64,000 nucleotides of DNA from Oscillospiraceae bacterium (lineage in GTDB: Bacteria; Bacillota; Clostridia; Oscillospirales; Acutalibacteraceae). This document shows, piece after piece, positions 1 through 8,494 of this stretch (positions within the stretch are counted from its first letter, which is position 1; each line of letters begins with the position of its first letter). The notes below the pieces were generated by a model. That model was not told where the DNA came from. It searched no databases and saw only the letters and a program-made list of their open reading frames with translations. The position numbers and the translations under genes are program-made. The DNA is taken from NCBI GenBank assembly GCA_022508805.1, contig JAFLUM010000001.1, positions 62,001 to 126,000 of the forward strand, in the 5' to 3' direction.

Positions 1-606
1 AAACGGCAGATAGGCGAGCTGCAGCCCACAGAGCTTGTTATTACTATTCTGCTATCGGAAATCGCCGCGATACCTATGCAGGATAACGATTTACCGCTTA
101 TCAACACCTTAATTCCCATTTTGACACTTATGGGTTTTGAAATACTGATATCCATAATAAGCCTTAAAAGCGTGCGCTTCCGCACATTTATGCAGGGGAA
201 TTCGCTCATAATAATCCGCAACGGAGTACTTGACCAAGGGCAGATAAAGCGGCTGCGTCTTACCGTTGACGATATTTTGGAGGCACTGAGGCAAAAGGAC
301 GTATTTGACATTTCCAAGGTACAATATGCCATAATTGAAACAAACGGTGAAATGAGCGTTATGCTGAAGCCCGAATACGAGACGGTTATACGCGAGGATT
401 TAAAGCTAAAGCCTGAGGACAGCGGAATACCCTGTGTCGTAATTGCCAACGGAGAAATAATCCGCTCGGATTTTAAGGATTGCGGAATGACTGATGAAAA
501 GCTCGAAAAAATTTTGAAAAAGGACAAAATAGACGTTAAAAAAACGCTTTTAATGACCGTTGATAAAAAGGGTAACAAAACGGTCATCGGGAGGAATAAT
601 AAATGA
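1..606 (+). CDS. DUF421 (YetF-type) membrane protein, 5' truncated by window edge
   Basis: The reading frame is open from base 1, so the start and the N-terminal membrane segments lie outside the window; 201 codons are visible. The first 45 or so residues are hydrophobic (a segment ending in SEIAAIPM, then LIPILTLMGFEILISII). A soluble part follows with KSVRFRTFMQGNSLIIIRNGVLD and a later DILEALRQKDVFDISKVQYAIIETNGEMSV-like stretch, which is the conserved cytoplasmic DUF421 domain of the YetF/YrbG family. Members sit in the membrane and their biochemical role is not settled; some Bacillus members are spore or stress related. Its stop overlaps the start of the next gene by 4 bases (ATGA), so the two are translationally coupled. 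The family call is firm, the function is not. Confidence 0.85.
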   Translation, partial: KRQIGELQPTELVITILLSEIAAIPMQDNDLPLINTLIPILTLMGFEILISIISLKSVRFRTFMQGNSLIIIRNGVLDQGQIKRLRLTVDDILEALRQKDVFDISKVQYAIIETNGEMSVMLKPEYETVIREDLKLKPEDSGIPCVVIANGEIIRSDFKDCGMTDEKLEKILKKDKIDVKKTLLMTVDKKGNKTVIGRNNK

Positions 607-983
607 ACAGAGGTATTGTGGCGGCGGCTTCTTTCATAGCGGCTTTTTTGATTTGTCTGTTCGGATATATGACACTTTCCGACACCTGCGAAACGCTGGC
701 AAGCTCATTGACGGAAATTATAGATTATGCCGAGTCTGAGGATACCGAGGCGGCTCAGAAAAAGACGGAGGAGCTGTTGATTCTTTGGGAGGAGATACAC
801 GGGCGGATAGAGTCCCTCACACAGCATGCCGAGACCGACGAGCTGGAGGAGATAATAAAAAGCCTCCCCATATATGCCGAAACAGGCAATATGGAAAGGC
901 TTAAAGAAAGAGCCGAAATAGCGGTAAACCGTCTTGAACATATAATCCAAAACGAACAGCCGTTATTCAGTAATATATTTTAA
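603..983 (+). CDS. DUF4363 family protein
   Basis: A 126-residue protein with one N-terminal hydrophobic segment (about residues 5-25), followed by a charged, helical region rich in Glu and Leu. This is the look of DUF4363 proteins, which in Clostridia are usually encoded directly after a DUF421 gene, as here (4-base ATGA overlap). The single helix probably anchors it in the membrane with the helical part outside. Function is unknown; joint action with the DUF421 protein is inferred from the conserved pairing. Its last 21 bases overlap the 3' end of the convergent sialidase-like gene on the other strand. Confidence 0.75.
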   Translation: MNRGIVAAASFIAAFLICLFGYMTLSDTCETLASSLTEIIDYAESEDTEAAQKKTEELLILWEEIHGRIESLTQHAETDELEEIIKSLPIYAETGNMERLKERAEIAVNRLEHIIQNEQPLFSNIF

Positions 984-2261
984 TAGTTTATCTGTGTCAG
1001 ACAGCTTAATACGCTTTGACACGATAAAGGTTTTGCGTTTTTGCTTGCCCTTGTCGGTGTCATAAACGCCGCTTTCTTTTTCTTTCGGTGAAAAAATACC
1101 GTATGACGAGGTGACTATCGTACCGTCCGCAAGCACTACATTTCCGCAGTAACCTGTATCTGCATTGGCTACGATCGACGGTTCATTTTGGCTCGGCAAG
1201 TATGTATGAGCAATTTTGAGCCGATATTGACCGCTTCTGCCGTTTTTAAGGTCACCGTACGTTCCTACCCATGCAACCCAACCCTCGGAATACCAAGTTT
1301 TTTCACCGCCCAGCTTTCGTGCTTTACGAACTGCCTCACGGTTACGCTCAATGGAACGGAAGGTGATAAAAAGTCTGCCGTCCTCAGTATAATCTGCCTT
1401 ATGGCGCTCACCGTTAAGCGAAACAGGGGCTTCTATGGGCTTGGACCAGGTTTTGCCCTCGTCGCACGAAAAAATAAGCAAACTGGTGCAGGTTTTTTTG
1501 TTGCAGCGAGCAATAAGGCATATTTCGTCTCCCGTACCAACCTCGGAGCGCACTGCCTCCACCTCGCAGATACCCGCAAAACGCTCATATTCGCGGTATT
1601 CGCTGAGATACGGCTCAGGCTTTGACCAATTATAGTCGCCGTTTTCGTCAAAGGTCAAAATCGTCTTATAATTTATAAATTTGCTGTCGTGGAAAAGTCC
1701 CATCCATTTATCCGCAAATTGACCGTTTTCTTTAAGGCGTGTGAGCGACGCCATGGAGACTATGGGTATCACGGAAAATTCGCTCTCATTGTCCCAAAAA
1801 AGCTTAAATTCCGACCAAGTTTTGCCCTCGTCCTCGGAAACGGAGCTGTTCCAACCGCCGGGGGTGCTCTGCATAGGCCAACGCGGATTGCCTGAGATGA
1901 GTATCAGCTTTTCCTCACCCGAGGTGAACTGCAAACGGTAAATTGTGGGTGTTTCGAGAGATTTTTCCCACGACTTTGGCTGATTTTCAATAGCTTTTGT
2001 ATAGGATTTTCCGCCGTCCGTGCTGATTTTTGAGACTATCTTTCCCTTGCCGTGACCCTCGGGGTAAACGGTGAGAATATCGCCGTTATTTAGCAGTACG
2101 GAATCGGGGTGACCGAGATAGCCCTTACTGTCGTCAACGGTTACGTTCTCATAAAGATAATCAAACTCGGGCGGAAGATTTTCGGGTTTTACGCTTAAAT
2201 CTATCTGCGGTATGTCATAACGCTCTGCATTTTTTGGAAAAAGTCTTTTTTTAAATAACAT
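963..2261 (-). CDS. Sialidase-like (BNR/Asp-box) protein, no signal peptide
   Basis: The protein has at least three Asp-box motifs of the sialidase beta-propeller: STDGGKSYT, SEDEGKTWSE and SCDEGKTWSK. It ends the nanE-nanK cluster on the same strand, which supports a role with sialylated or related glycans. I see neither a signal peptide (the N terminus is MLFKKRLFPKNAERYDIP) nor the FRIP arginine motif usual near the start of GH33 sialidases. It could therefore be an intracellular enzyme on imported glycans or a propeller protein with another activity. The start is uncertain. A GTG at 2279 is also in frame but lies inside a hairpin, and neither start has a clear ribosome site; I chose the ATG at 2261, giving 432 residues. 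Confidence 0.7.
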   Translation of the reverse strand: MLFKKRLFPKNAERYDIPQIDLSVKPENLPPEFDYLYENVTVDDSKGYLGHPDSVLLNNGDILTVYPEGHGKGKIVSKISTDGGKSYTKAIENQPKSWEKSLETPTIYRLQFTSGEEKLILISGNPRWPMQSTPGGWNSSVSEDEGKTWSEFKLFWDNESEFSVIPIVSMASLTRLKENGQFADKWMGLFHDSKFINYKTILTFDENGDYNWSKPEPYLSEYREYERFAGICEVEAVRSEVGTGDEICLIARCNKKTCTSLLIFSCDEGKTWSKPIEAPVSLNGERHKADYTEDGRLFITFRSIERNREAVRKARKLGGEKTWYSEGWVAWVGTYGDLKNGRSGQYRLKIAHTYLPSQNEPSIVANADTGYCGNVVLADGTIVTSSYGIFSPKEKESGVYDTDKGKQKRKTFIVSKRIKLSDTDKLLKYITE

Positions 2262-2271
2262 AAAACACAAC

Positions 2272-2305
2272 AACGGCACAAAACATTTTTTTGCTTTGTG
2301 CCGTT
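2272..2305 (-). terminator. Hairpin between nanK and the sialidase-like gene
   Basis: A perfect 11-bp inverted repeat (AACGGCACAAA / TTTGTGCCGTT) with a 12-base loop lies 10 bases past the nanK stop. In the minus direction it is followed by GTTGTGTTTT, a poor T-tract. It may be a leaky terminator or an mRNA-stability hairpin that lowers expression of the last gene. Confidence 0.5.
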
Positions 2306-2315
2306 CCTTCCATAA

Positions 2316-3218
2316 TTATTTGGAGATATTGTCGAATCTTTCTTTCGCTATGTAAGCCGCGCCGAGAAGTCCTGCTTTGTTACGAAGCTGAGCTTTTTCA
2401 ACGCGTACGCCTTGATAATTCACGCCGACTCTCTTATAAAGCTTTTCTCTGATGTGACCGATGAGTAGATCCTCGGACATAATGCCGCCGCCCATTACGA
2501 TAAGGGTGGGGTTGAATATGTAGCAAAGGGACACAAGACCGTTGACTATCTCGTTTTCCCAAATATCAAGCTCTTCAATAATAATGGGATTTTTGAGGTT
2601 TTCCTCTTTAAATATCTCACGACCCGACATATATCTGTCAAAGCGTTCGGAAACAACATCCGTCAGTGCTCGGCACGATGCATACGCCTCATAGCAGCCC
2701 TTTCTGCCGCAGGTACATTCTCTTCCGCCTGCGTGTGTTGCCATATGACCGAACTCGCCTGCTGCCGATTTTGCTCCGCGGTAAACATCACCGTTCCAGT
2801 AAATGCATCCGCCCACGCCCGTTCCGTAGGTAAGGCACAAAAAGCTGTCCTCTCCCTTGCCCGCGCCGAAATGAGCCTCGCCCATACCTGCGCAGTTAAC
2901 GTCGTTGTCAACGGCGACGGGAACGCCGTATTTTTCTTCTAAAATTCCTCTGAAATCAAGTCCTGAACAGCCTGGGATATTGTCGCTGCCGTAAACGATG
3001 ATGCCTGTGGCAAAATCCACTTGACCTGCGGTGCTTATGCCTATAGCATCAAACTGACCTACGTATTCGTCTAATTTCTTTTCAATGGATTTTACCACCG
3101 CCTGAGCGCCGTAAAAGGCGTTGGTGGGCATCTCATCGGCAACAATAATGTTAAAATCCTCGTCAATAAGACCGTATTTTATCGCCGTTCCGCCGATGTC
3201 AAAAGCCATAATATTCAT
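2316..3218 (-). CDS. nanK: ROK-family sugar kinase, probable N-acetylmannosamine kinase
   Basis: This 300-residue ROK protein begins with the phosphate-binding motif [10 protein letters not shown]. It has the catalytic aspartate in DNDVN (D106) and the zinc site H158, C168, C170, C175 in [19 protein letters not shown], so it should be an active sugar kinase. By family alone it could also be a glucokinase. I call it N-acetylmannosamine kinase (ManNAc to ManNAc-6-phosphate) because it overlaps nanE by 4 bases (ATGA) and nanA lies just beyond; together these form the cytoplasmic sialic acid route. The length is normal for ROK kinases. Confidence 0.85.
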   Translation of the reverse strand: MNIMAFDIGGTAIKYGLIDEDFNIIVADEMPTNAFYGAQAVVKSIEKKLDEYVGQFDAIGISTAGQVDFATGIIVYGSDNIPGCSGLDFRGILEEKYGVPVAVDNDVNCAGMGEAHFGAGKGEDSFLCLTYGTGVGGCIYWNGDVYRGAKSAAGEFGHMATHAGGRECTCGRKGCYEAYASCRALTDVVSERFDRYMSGREIFKEENLKNPIIIEELDIWENEIVNGLVSLCYIFNPTLIVMGGGIMSEDLLIGHIREKLYKRVGVNYQGVRVEKAQLRNKAGLLGAAYIAKERFDNISK

Positions 3219-3913
3219 AATATTGATCCCTCTGTTTCCTTTGCAAATTTCCTTGTAATTTCACGCGGACGCGTAATGGCAGTTCCCACGACTGCACAGT
3301 GAACGCCCGTATTCAAAGCAGTTTTAAGCTGTTCGGGCGTCCAAATACCGCCCTCAGCGATAACGGGGCAATCAAGCTCCGTTACATATCTTTCCATAAG
3401 CTCAAAATCGGGTAGGCTTCTTCCGCGAGTATATTCGGTATAGCCGCTCATGGTAGTGCCCACTATATCAAATCCAAGCTCTCTTGCCGTTTTGCCTTCT
3501 TCAAAGCAAGACGTATCCGCCATGAAAAGCTGATGGGGATATTTTTCTCTTACTTTTTTAAAGAAATCGGCAAGGCTTTCTCCGCCCGGTCTTTTACGGT
3601 TTGTAGCATCAACGGCTATTATTTCCACACCGCATTCGCAAAGAGCATCAACTTCGTTTAAAGTGGGAGTGATATAAACGTCACTGTCATCAAACACCTT
3701 TTTGATTATGCCGATTATCGGAAGACTTACTACCCTTTTAATTTCGGTTATATCCTCAACGGTGTTTGCCCGTATGCCCTTTGCTCCGCCCTCGGCGGCA
3801 GCATATGCCATACGCGACATTATGTATGAGCTGTGCAGCGGCTCATCAGGCAGCGCCTGACAGGAAACGATGAGTCCGCCCTTTATTGATTTCAGAATTT
3901 CATCGTTATTCAA
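3215..3913 (-). CDS. nanE: N-acetylmannosamine-6-phosphate 2-epimerase
   Basis: A 232-residue TIM-barrel protein of the NanE family, which converts ManNAc-6-phosphate to GlcNAc-6-phosphate. Family features seen are [14 protein letters not shown] at the N terminus, [10 protein letters not shown], the lysine-bearing [36 protein letters not shown] and the phosphate-binding [12 protein letters not shown]. The start is a TTG with an AAGGGAAG-type ribosome site upstream; no in-frame ATG fits better. It is the first gene of the minus-strand nan operon, behind a strong promoter at 3946-3974. Confidence 0.93.
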   Translation of the reverse strand: MNNDEILKSIKGGLIVSCQALPDEPLHSSYIMSRMAYAAAEGGAKGIRANTVEDITEIKRVVSLPIIGIIKKVFDDSDVYITPTLNEVDALCECGVEIIAVDATNRKRPGGESLADFFKKVREKYPHQLFMADTSCFEEGKTARELGFDIVGTTMSGYTEYTRGRSLPDFELMERYVTELDCPVIAEGGIWTPEQLKTALNTGVHCAVVGTAITRPREITRKFAKETEGSIL

Positions 3914-3945
3914 CGAAACACTTCCCTTTTTTCCTTTAGGATTAG

Positions 3946-3974
3946 ATTATATAATACTTTTCGTTGTTTGACAA
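3946..3974 (-). promoter_or_regulatory. Sigma-A promoter of the nanE-nanK operon
   Basis: Read on the minus strand, the -35 is TTGTCA (3969-3974), the spacer is 17 bp and the -10 is TATAAT (3946-3951). It is a near-consensus vegetative promoter 33 bases upstream of the nanE start. Confidence 0.75.
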
Positions 3975-4003
3975 TTATTTATCGTAAAATTTTAGAAAAG
4001 TTA

Positions 4004-4032
4004 TTGAATTATCACACCGATAATAGTAAAAT
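4004..4032 (+). promoter_or_regulatory. Candidate promoter of nanA
   Basis: TTGAAT (4004-4009), a 17-bp spacer, then TAAAAT (4027-4032). The ribosome site GGAGG (4043-4047) and the ATG at 4056 follow. The inverted repeat at 4008-4024 lies between and over these elements. Confidence 0.6.
4008..4024. promoter_or_regulatory. Candidate nan operator (inverted repeat)
   Basis: ATTATC-ACACC-GATAAT is a perfect 6-bp inverted repeat. It overlaps the -35 and spacer of the nanA promoter and sits 34 bp upstream of the nanE -35, so one repressor could control both directions. No regulator gene is in the window; an RpiR- or GntR-type NanR is only a guess. Confidence 0.4.
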
Positions 4033-4055
4033 TTTTATATTCGGAGGTAAAAAAT

Positions 4056-4964
4056 ATGAAATATAATACAGAAAAATATCACGGCGTTTTCGTAGCCCTC
4101 AACGCAATATACGATAAAGACGACAACGTGAACCTATCTGTTATTAAAGAGCTTGTGAAAAAATACAGGGATGCCGGTGTGAACGGCATCTACGCCTGTG
4201 GCTCGACAGGTGAAGGCTTTTTATTGAGCGTAGATGAACGCAAAAAAATAGCTGAGGCAGTAAAAGAAGCTGCCGGCGACGATATGGCTGTGATAGTGCA
4301 TATCGGCTCGGCATCAACAAAAGAAGCTATTGAGCTTGCCCGCCATTCGGAGGAGATCGGAGTTGATGCCATATCGGCAGTTCCCAGCGTATATTACCGT
4401 CTTCCCGAGGAGTCCATAGCTCTTCACTGGAACACTATCACCGAGGCGGTTGACCTGCCGTTTATCATATACAATATTCCGCAGCTTACGGGATACGACC
4501 TCACATACTCGCTTTTTAACCGCATTATAAAGAACAAAAAGGTCATAGGAATAAAAAATTCCTCTGAAAGCGTATGCCAGATCGAGCGTTTTGCTACATT
4601 GGGCGGAAAGAATTTTGTGGTATTCAACGGCTCGGACGAGCAGTTCCTTGCAGGCAGGCTTATGGGCGCAAAGGCGGGGATCGGCGGTACTTACGGCTGT
4701 ATGCCCGAGCTGTTTGTGCATCTTGATTCTCTTATTGAGCGGGGCGATATGGAAAACGCTCAAATATGGCAGCACAGAATAAACGAATGTATTTTTGACC
4801 TGCTCGCCTGTCCGTCCCTTTACGGAGCAAGCAAGGCGGTAATTTCAAGGCGTTACGGAGTGGATGCGGGAAAACCGAGGCTTCCGTTCCTGCCGCTCGA
4901 TAAAGATGACCCGAGAGCAGTAGCAATAACCGAAAAAATTGAAAGATTTATAAAGATGATTTAA
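4056..4964 (+). CDS. nanA: N-acetylneuraminate lyase
   Basis: A 302-residue class I aldolase of the DapA/NanA family, which cleaves N-acetylneuraminate to ManNAc and pyruvate in the cytoplasm. GSTGE (49-53) binds the pyruvate carboxylate, Tyr139 is in FIIYNIP and the Schiff-base lysine is Lys167 in VIGIKNSS. ACGSTGEGFLLSVDERK matches NanA better than dihydrodipicolinate synthase, and divergent nanE-nanK supports this. The start has a good GGAGG site at the right distance. Product ManNAc would feed NanK, then NanE. Confidence 0.93.
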   Translation: MKYNTEKYHGVFVALNAIYDKDDNVNLSVIKELVKKYRDAGVNGIYACGSTGEGFLLSVDERKKIAEAVKEAAGDDMAVIVHIGSASTKEAIELARHSEEIGVDAISAVPSVYYRLPEESIALHWNTITEAVDLPFIIYNIPQLTGYDLTYSLFNRIIKNKKVIGIKNSSESVCQIERFATLGGKNFVVFNGSDEQFLAGRLMGAKAGIGGTYGCMPELFVHLDSLIERGDMENAQIWQHRINECIFDLLACPSLYGASKAVISRRYGVDAGKPRLPFLPLDKDDPRAVAITEKIERFIKMI

Positions 4965-4983
4965 TAATTTTTCAATATTTTAC

Positions 4984-5012
4984 TTGTATATTTACTTAAA
5001 ATAGTATAAAAT
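4984..5012 (+). promoter_or_regulatory. Candidate promoter of the PpiC-type foldase gene
   Basis: TTGTAT (4984-4989), a 17-bp spacer, then TAAAAT (5007-5012) in an AT-rich stretch. The ribosome site AAGGAAGG lies at 5041-5048. There is no terminator between nanA and this gene, so read-through is possible. Confidence 0.5.
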
Positions 5013-5054
5013 ATATATACTATGTGTAAATTTGTTCGTAAAGGAAGGTTTCCC

Positions 5055-6761
5055 ATGGAAAACAACAACAAATCTCAGGCAGAGATTTACCGTGAGGAGC
5101 GTAAAGCGAGACTTGCTAAGGCAGCCGCAAAGAACGCCAAAAAATCACCCAAAGCAACACAGGCTAAAAAGATTGCAGGCAAGGTAATTGCAATCGTACT
5201 TGCAGTCGTTTTAGTGCTCGGTGCCGTTATCGGTACGCTTAATTTCTTCGGCGTTCCGCAAAAGGTCCTCAAGGTATCGGTAGAAGAAAAATCATACAGC
5301 TTCACTCTTGCCGAGTATAACTATTATTATTACACCACTTGGTATCAGTTTATGAATACCGCTTATCAGTATGATACATACTACGGTGCCGGAATCGGTA
5401 TTTCGGCTCTCGGCTTCGATTATCAAAAATCACCCGATAAGCAGGATTATTTGGACGACTACAGCGCGGCAACGGGTCTTACCGTTGAGGAGCTAGGAAT
5501 AGAGAACCCCACTTGGTCGGATGTTTTCAAATATGCCACAGTCAATCAGATAATACAGATCAAATTCGGTGTTCAGAAGGCTGAGGAAGCGGGACTTTCC
5601 CTCACCGATGATGAGATCGCTGAAATCGACAAGTCTATTGAGACCACCCGTGCCACTGCTAAGAAGGGTGATTATTCTCTCAGCAGATTCCTGCACGTAA
5701 ATTACGGTAAGGGCATCAGCGAAAAACTGTTCCGTCAAATTCAGCTCGATTCTGCGCTTGCCTCTAAGTACTTTACAAAGCTTCAGGAGGACACTCAGAA
5801 CGCCGTCACCGATGAGCAGATAAACGAAAGATATAATGCGGATAAAGATGCTTACAACGTTGCAGACATAAGACTTTATACGTTCACCACAACCGCCGAC
5901 AAGAATGCAACCAAGGATGAAATTGCTAAGGCTCAGGCAGAGACAAAGGCGAAGGCAGACGCCTTCCTCCAGGCTGTAACAGATGAAGAGTCCTTCATTG
6001 CACAGGCGAAAACAGCCATATTGGCTGCCGACAGTAAGAGCACAACTGACCCTGACACTTCCACAAAGAAAGGAAGTCAGTCATTCGCAACGCTTAATGT
6101 CACAAGCGAGGAGCTTGCAAAGTGGGTATTTGATGCTGCGAGAGCCGTCGGCGACAAGACCGTTATAGAAACCAGCGACGGAACATACGCAGTAGTGCTT
6201 ATGACCGCTCTTCCCCATAAGGATACAAGCATTTCAGCTCACAATGTAAGACATATTCTTGTTGCCTTCCCCATGGACGACGATGGCAAAGTAAAAGAAA
6301 TCAAGGACGAGGATAAGACAGAATATTACGATGAGGCAAAGGCTATTCTTGACGAATACCTTAAAAATCCCACTGAGGAAAATTTTGCCGCTCTTGCAAA
6401 GAAGGAATCCGACGATACAGGCTCTGCTACGAACGGCGGACTTATTGAGGGCATTACTCCCACAAGCTCTTACGTTAAAAATTTCCTCGACTGGTCTGTT
6501 GACGAGTCAAGAAAAGTCGGCGACACCGATATTGTTGAGACTGAGTACGGTTACCACGTAATGTACTATTCAAGTGCTGAGGGCGAGACTTGGTATGTAA
6601 ATATCAAGAACGAGATATTCTCAGAAAACTACAATGCTGTATTTGATGAGCTTACGGAAAAATATATTGATACAGTCAATTTCAACTCATTCGCTCTGAA
6701 ATTTGCAACAAGAGATCAAAACAAGAAGATTGCAAATGTTATAGTTAACAACTACATCTGA
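5055..6761 (+). CDS. Membrane-anchored PpiC/parvulin-type peptidyl-prolyl isomerase
   Basis: A 568-residue protein with a lysine-rich cytoplasmic N terminus (1-40), a single membrane helix (about 43-64) and a large outside part. A SurA-N-like helical region is followed by a parvulin domain at about 394-506, with VRHILV, FAALAKKESDD, NGGLIEGI and IVETEYGYHVMYY. It resembles PrsA-type foldases that assist folding of exported proteins at the outer membrane face. It is anchored by a helix and has no lipobox, unlike Bacillus PrsA. An ATG at 5022 is in frame but has no ribosome site; the ATG at 5055 has AAGGAAGG 6 bases upstream. It is a single gene with its own terminator. Confidence 0.85.
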   Translation: MENNNKSQAEIYREERKARLAKAAAKNAKKSPKATQAKKIAGKVIAIVLAVVLVLGAVIGTLNFFGVPQKVLKVSVEEKSYSFTLAEYNYYYYTTWYQFMNTAYQYDTYYGAGIGISALGFDYQKSPDKQDYLDDYSAATGLTVEELGIENPTWSDVFKYATVNQIIQIKFGVQKAEEAGLSLTDDEIAEIDKSIETTRATAKKGDYSLSRFLHVNYGKGISEKLFRQIQLDSALASKYFTKLQEDTQNAVTDEQINERYNADKDAYNVADIRLYTFTTTADKNATKDEIAKAQAETKAKADAFLQAVTDEESFIAQAKTAILAADSKSTTDPDTSTKKGSQSFATLNVTSEELAKWVFDAARAVGDKTVIETSDGTYAVVLMTALPHKDTSISAHNVRHILVAFPMDDDGKVKEIKDEDKTEYYDEAKAILDEYLKNPTEENFAALAKKESDDTGSATNGGLIEGITPTSSYVKNFLDWSVDESRKVGDTDIVETEYGYHVMYYSSAEGETWYVNIKNEIFSENYNAVFDELTEKYIDTVNFNSFALKFATRDQNKKIANVIVNNYI

Positions 6762-6788
6762 TCCGCTTAATAAAACAACTTTTACGCT

Positions 6789-6826
6789 TACGGCGCACCC
6801 CATAACGGAGTGCGCCGTAGTTTTTT
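6789..6826 (+). terminator. Rho-independent terminator of the foldase gene
   Basis: A 13-bp stem (TACGGCGCACCCC / GGAGTGCGCCGTA, one mismatch) with a 5-base loop is followed by six Ts. Confidence 0.9.
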
Positions 6827-6829
6827 ATA

Positions 6830-7109
6830 TTCATACAAGTACAGACAGATTTACAGTAAATATCATAACTAAATCGCAAACGCAAAAAGTAATGTAGGGA
6901 TACATCTTCCTTGACGGAGAAGGGCAATAGAAAGTTGTGAGCAATGAACAACTTCTCAGACAGCTTTGCCGCCACCTCTCTCATAAAGCAATGTCATTTA
7001 ACTTAAAGAACTCCTCGCTCCATTAAAGAGTGAGCGGAGTTGGTTCATCTGTTTAGTCACTGTTTAGTTAGTTTGATAAATCACAATATAACATCTAATA
7101 TCTGACATC
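6830..7109. other. Gene-free interval between foldase gene and pilus operon
   Basis: No convincing gene. A minus-strand frame across 6745-6984 runs through the terminator and has no ribosome site or family match. The right part (about 7040-7110) resembles the 3' region of iolG at 61220-61303, both carrying a TCTGACATC-type motif just before the A-run of a minus-strand terminator. Confidence 0.5.
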
Positions 7110-7149
7110 AAAAAAACACCGCAGCGGGGACTGTCCTCACTGCGGTGTT
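7110..7149 (-). terminator. Terminator of the pilus operon
   Basis: A 10-bp perfect stem AACACCGCAG / CTGCGGTGTT extends inward with a few more pairs. On the minus strand it is followed by seven Ts. It lies 17 bases past the last pilus gene. Confidence 0.9.
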
Positions 7150-7166
7150 GTATTGTTTATATTATT

Positions 7167-7778
7167 TTAGTTCTCTCTTTTCAGGTCATTGACGGACCGC
7201 TTATAGAAAACAGTTGCTGCGATGATGCCTATAAAGGACAGCGCCATTAACAGTGTCCACAGCTCTAACCGACTTTCATCTCCCGTATGCGGAGGTGTGT
7301 CGGGGGAATTAGGCTCAGTGGGCTCAGTAGGCTCACTTGGCACATTTGGTTCAGTGGACTCGGTGGGCAGAGTGTTTTCAAACTCAACATCTTCTGCTTT
7401 TTGAGAGCTATTCTCTATATTGACCGCTGTCACAGAATACAGCTCTCCGTTTTCATCTAAAAAGACGGATATGCACACCGTATAAACGGTACTGTCATAG
7501 ATAACGTCCTGCTCTGTTCCGGCATTTTGATAGACCTTATAGCAGTAATCACCTGGTTCTGAGAAAGATATCAGGAATTTACCCGTCGATGCTCCTTCAA
7601 ATACAGTCTGCATCGGTAAAGGTGCGTTATCAACTGCTTCAATGACCACCGTGCCCGAAGCATTTTTGACTGTAAAGGAGATTTCCGCTGTCGCGGCCTC
7701 CACAGCGAACACCTGAACCGGTATCGCCAACAGAAGAAGCAACAGCAAAATCATTGCTATTAACTTTTTACTGTTCAT
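7167..7778 (-). CDS. Small cell-wall-anchored pilin, FctB-like basal pilin candidate
   Basis: A 203-residue secreted protein with a signal peptide (1 to about 26, ending VQVFAVEA) and one Ig-like pilin domain of the Spy0128/FctA type (about 30-135). A TEP/PSE-rich proline spacer follows (about 138-162), then a C-terminal sorting signal: PPHTG (162-166), a hydrophobic helix and the basic tail. Size, single domain and proline-rich tail match FctB, the basal pilin that fixes streptococcal FCT pili to the wall, and like fctB it follows the sortase gene. The sorting motif is off-consensus (PPHTG for LPXTG). Its ATG lies inside the end of the sortase gene (11-base overlap) with GGAG upstream. The basal role is inferred from position and size. 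Confidence 0.75.
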   Translation of the reverse strand: MNSKKLIAMILLLLLLLAIPVQVFAVEAATAEISFTVKNASGTVVIEAVDNAPLPMQTVFEGASTGKFLISFSEPGDYCYKVYQNAGTEQDVIYDSTVYTVCISVFLDENGELYSVTAVNIENSSQKAEDVEFENTLPTESTEPNVPSEPTEPTEPNSPDTPPHTGDESRLELWTLLMALSFIGIIAATVFYKRSVNDLKREN

Positions 7779-8472
7779 CTTTTAATACTCCAAACACTAT
7801 TATCCGCTCTGTTGTTTGCGGAAATTTACAGGTGGACAACGCAATCAGCTTATCGCCCTCAGGCTCACGCAAAATAGCAGCGTTTTTTTGCACGTACGAA
7901 AGCGTGCCTTGCGTTTCGTTGGGCGCAAAAATCTCGTTCACGGAGGAGTCAGCTTCAATGCACGCAAAAAACTTTATGGCATACACCCTATCTGATACAA
8001 TGAGCGTAGCCGTTCTGTGCGCCTCAAAATAATCCTCATCTAAAAAATCATCCAGCGCACCGAACATTTTTCCGTATTCCATGTGGTGTCCATAAATCAA
8101 GGAATAGGGGTCGGAAAAATCAGATGCATTTCTCGCATCCAAAAAGATACTTCCCGACAGTGAATATCCACCGAAAGGGTCTTTATTGAGATACTCGTTG
8201 TTGTCATGACCCTGCAGTACAGGATAATCAATATTAGTACCGTCAACAGTCAGCCAGGCGACCACGTCCGGGGACAAGGCACTCATATCCCAGCCGCCGT
8301 TTTCCACATCAGTAATGAGAGGCTTAAAGCTGCGCAAATCGTCACCACCGGCAAGGTCATATATGAGTACGGTGTCGTACATGGTATAACCGCCGATAAG
8401 AACTAATATGAGGAAGAACAGAAGAAGAACAATATCCGTTGCACGGTCGATATAACCGATTACTTTAAGCAT
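7768..8472 (-). CDS. Class B sortase, probable pilus polymerase
   Basis: A 234-residue membrane-anchored transpeptidase with an N-terminal helix (about 13-37). The catalytic residues are all visible: His129 in IYGHHM, Cys215 in LSTCKF and Arg223 in TERIIVFG. VAWLTVDGTNIDYPVLQG and a long insert before the cysteine place it in class B. In FCT pili a class B sortase (SrtC1/SrtB) links the major pilin subunits, and this gene lies between the FctA-like and FctB-like pilin genes as in those loci. The ribosome site GAGGAGGAGG is very strong. It may also anchor the finished fibre, as no second sortase is in the window. Confidence 0.92.
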   Translation of the reverse strand: MLKVIGYIDRATDIVLLLFFLILVLIGGYTMYDTVLIYDLAGGDDLRSFKPLITDVENGGWDMSALSPDVVAWLTVDGTNIDYPVLQGHDNNEYLNKDPFGGYSLSGSIFLDARNASDFSDPYSLIYGHHMEYGKMFGALDDFLDEDYFEAHRTATLIVSDRVYAIKFFACIEADSSVNEIFAPNETQGTLSYVQKNAAILREPEGDKLIALSTCKFPQTTERIIVFGVLKDEQ

Positions 8473-8494
8473 CTGTTCCTCCTCCTCGATTTAA

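Noticed and set aside
6745-6984. Minus-strand 79-codon frame after the foldase gene
   Set aside because: It runs through the terminator stem, has no ribosome site and shows no recognisable protein.
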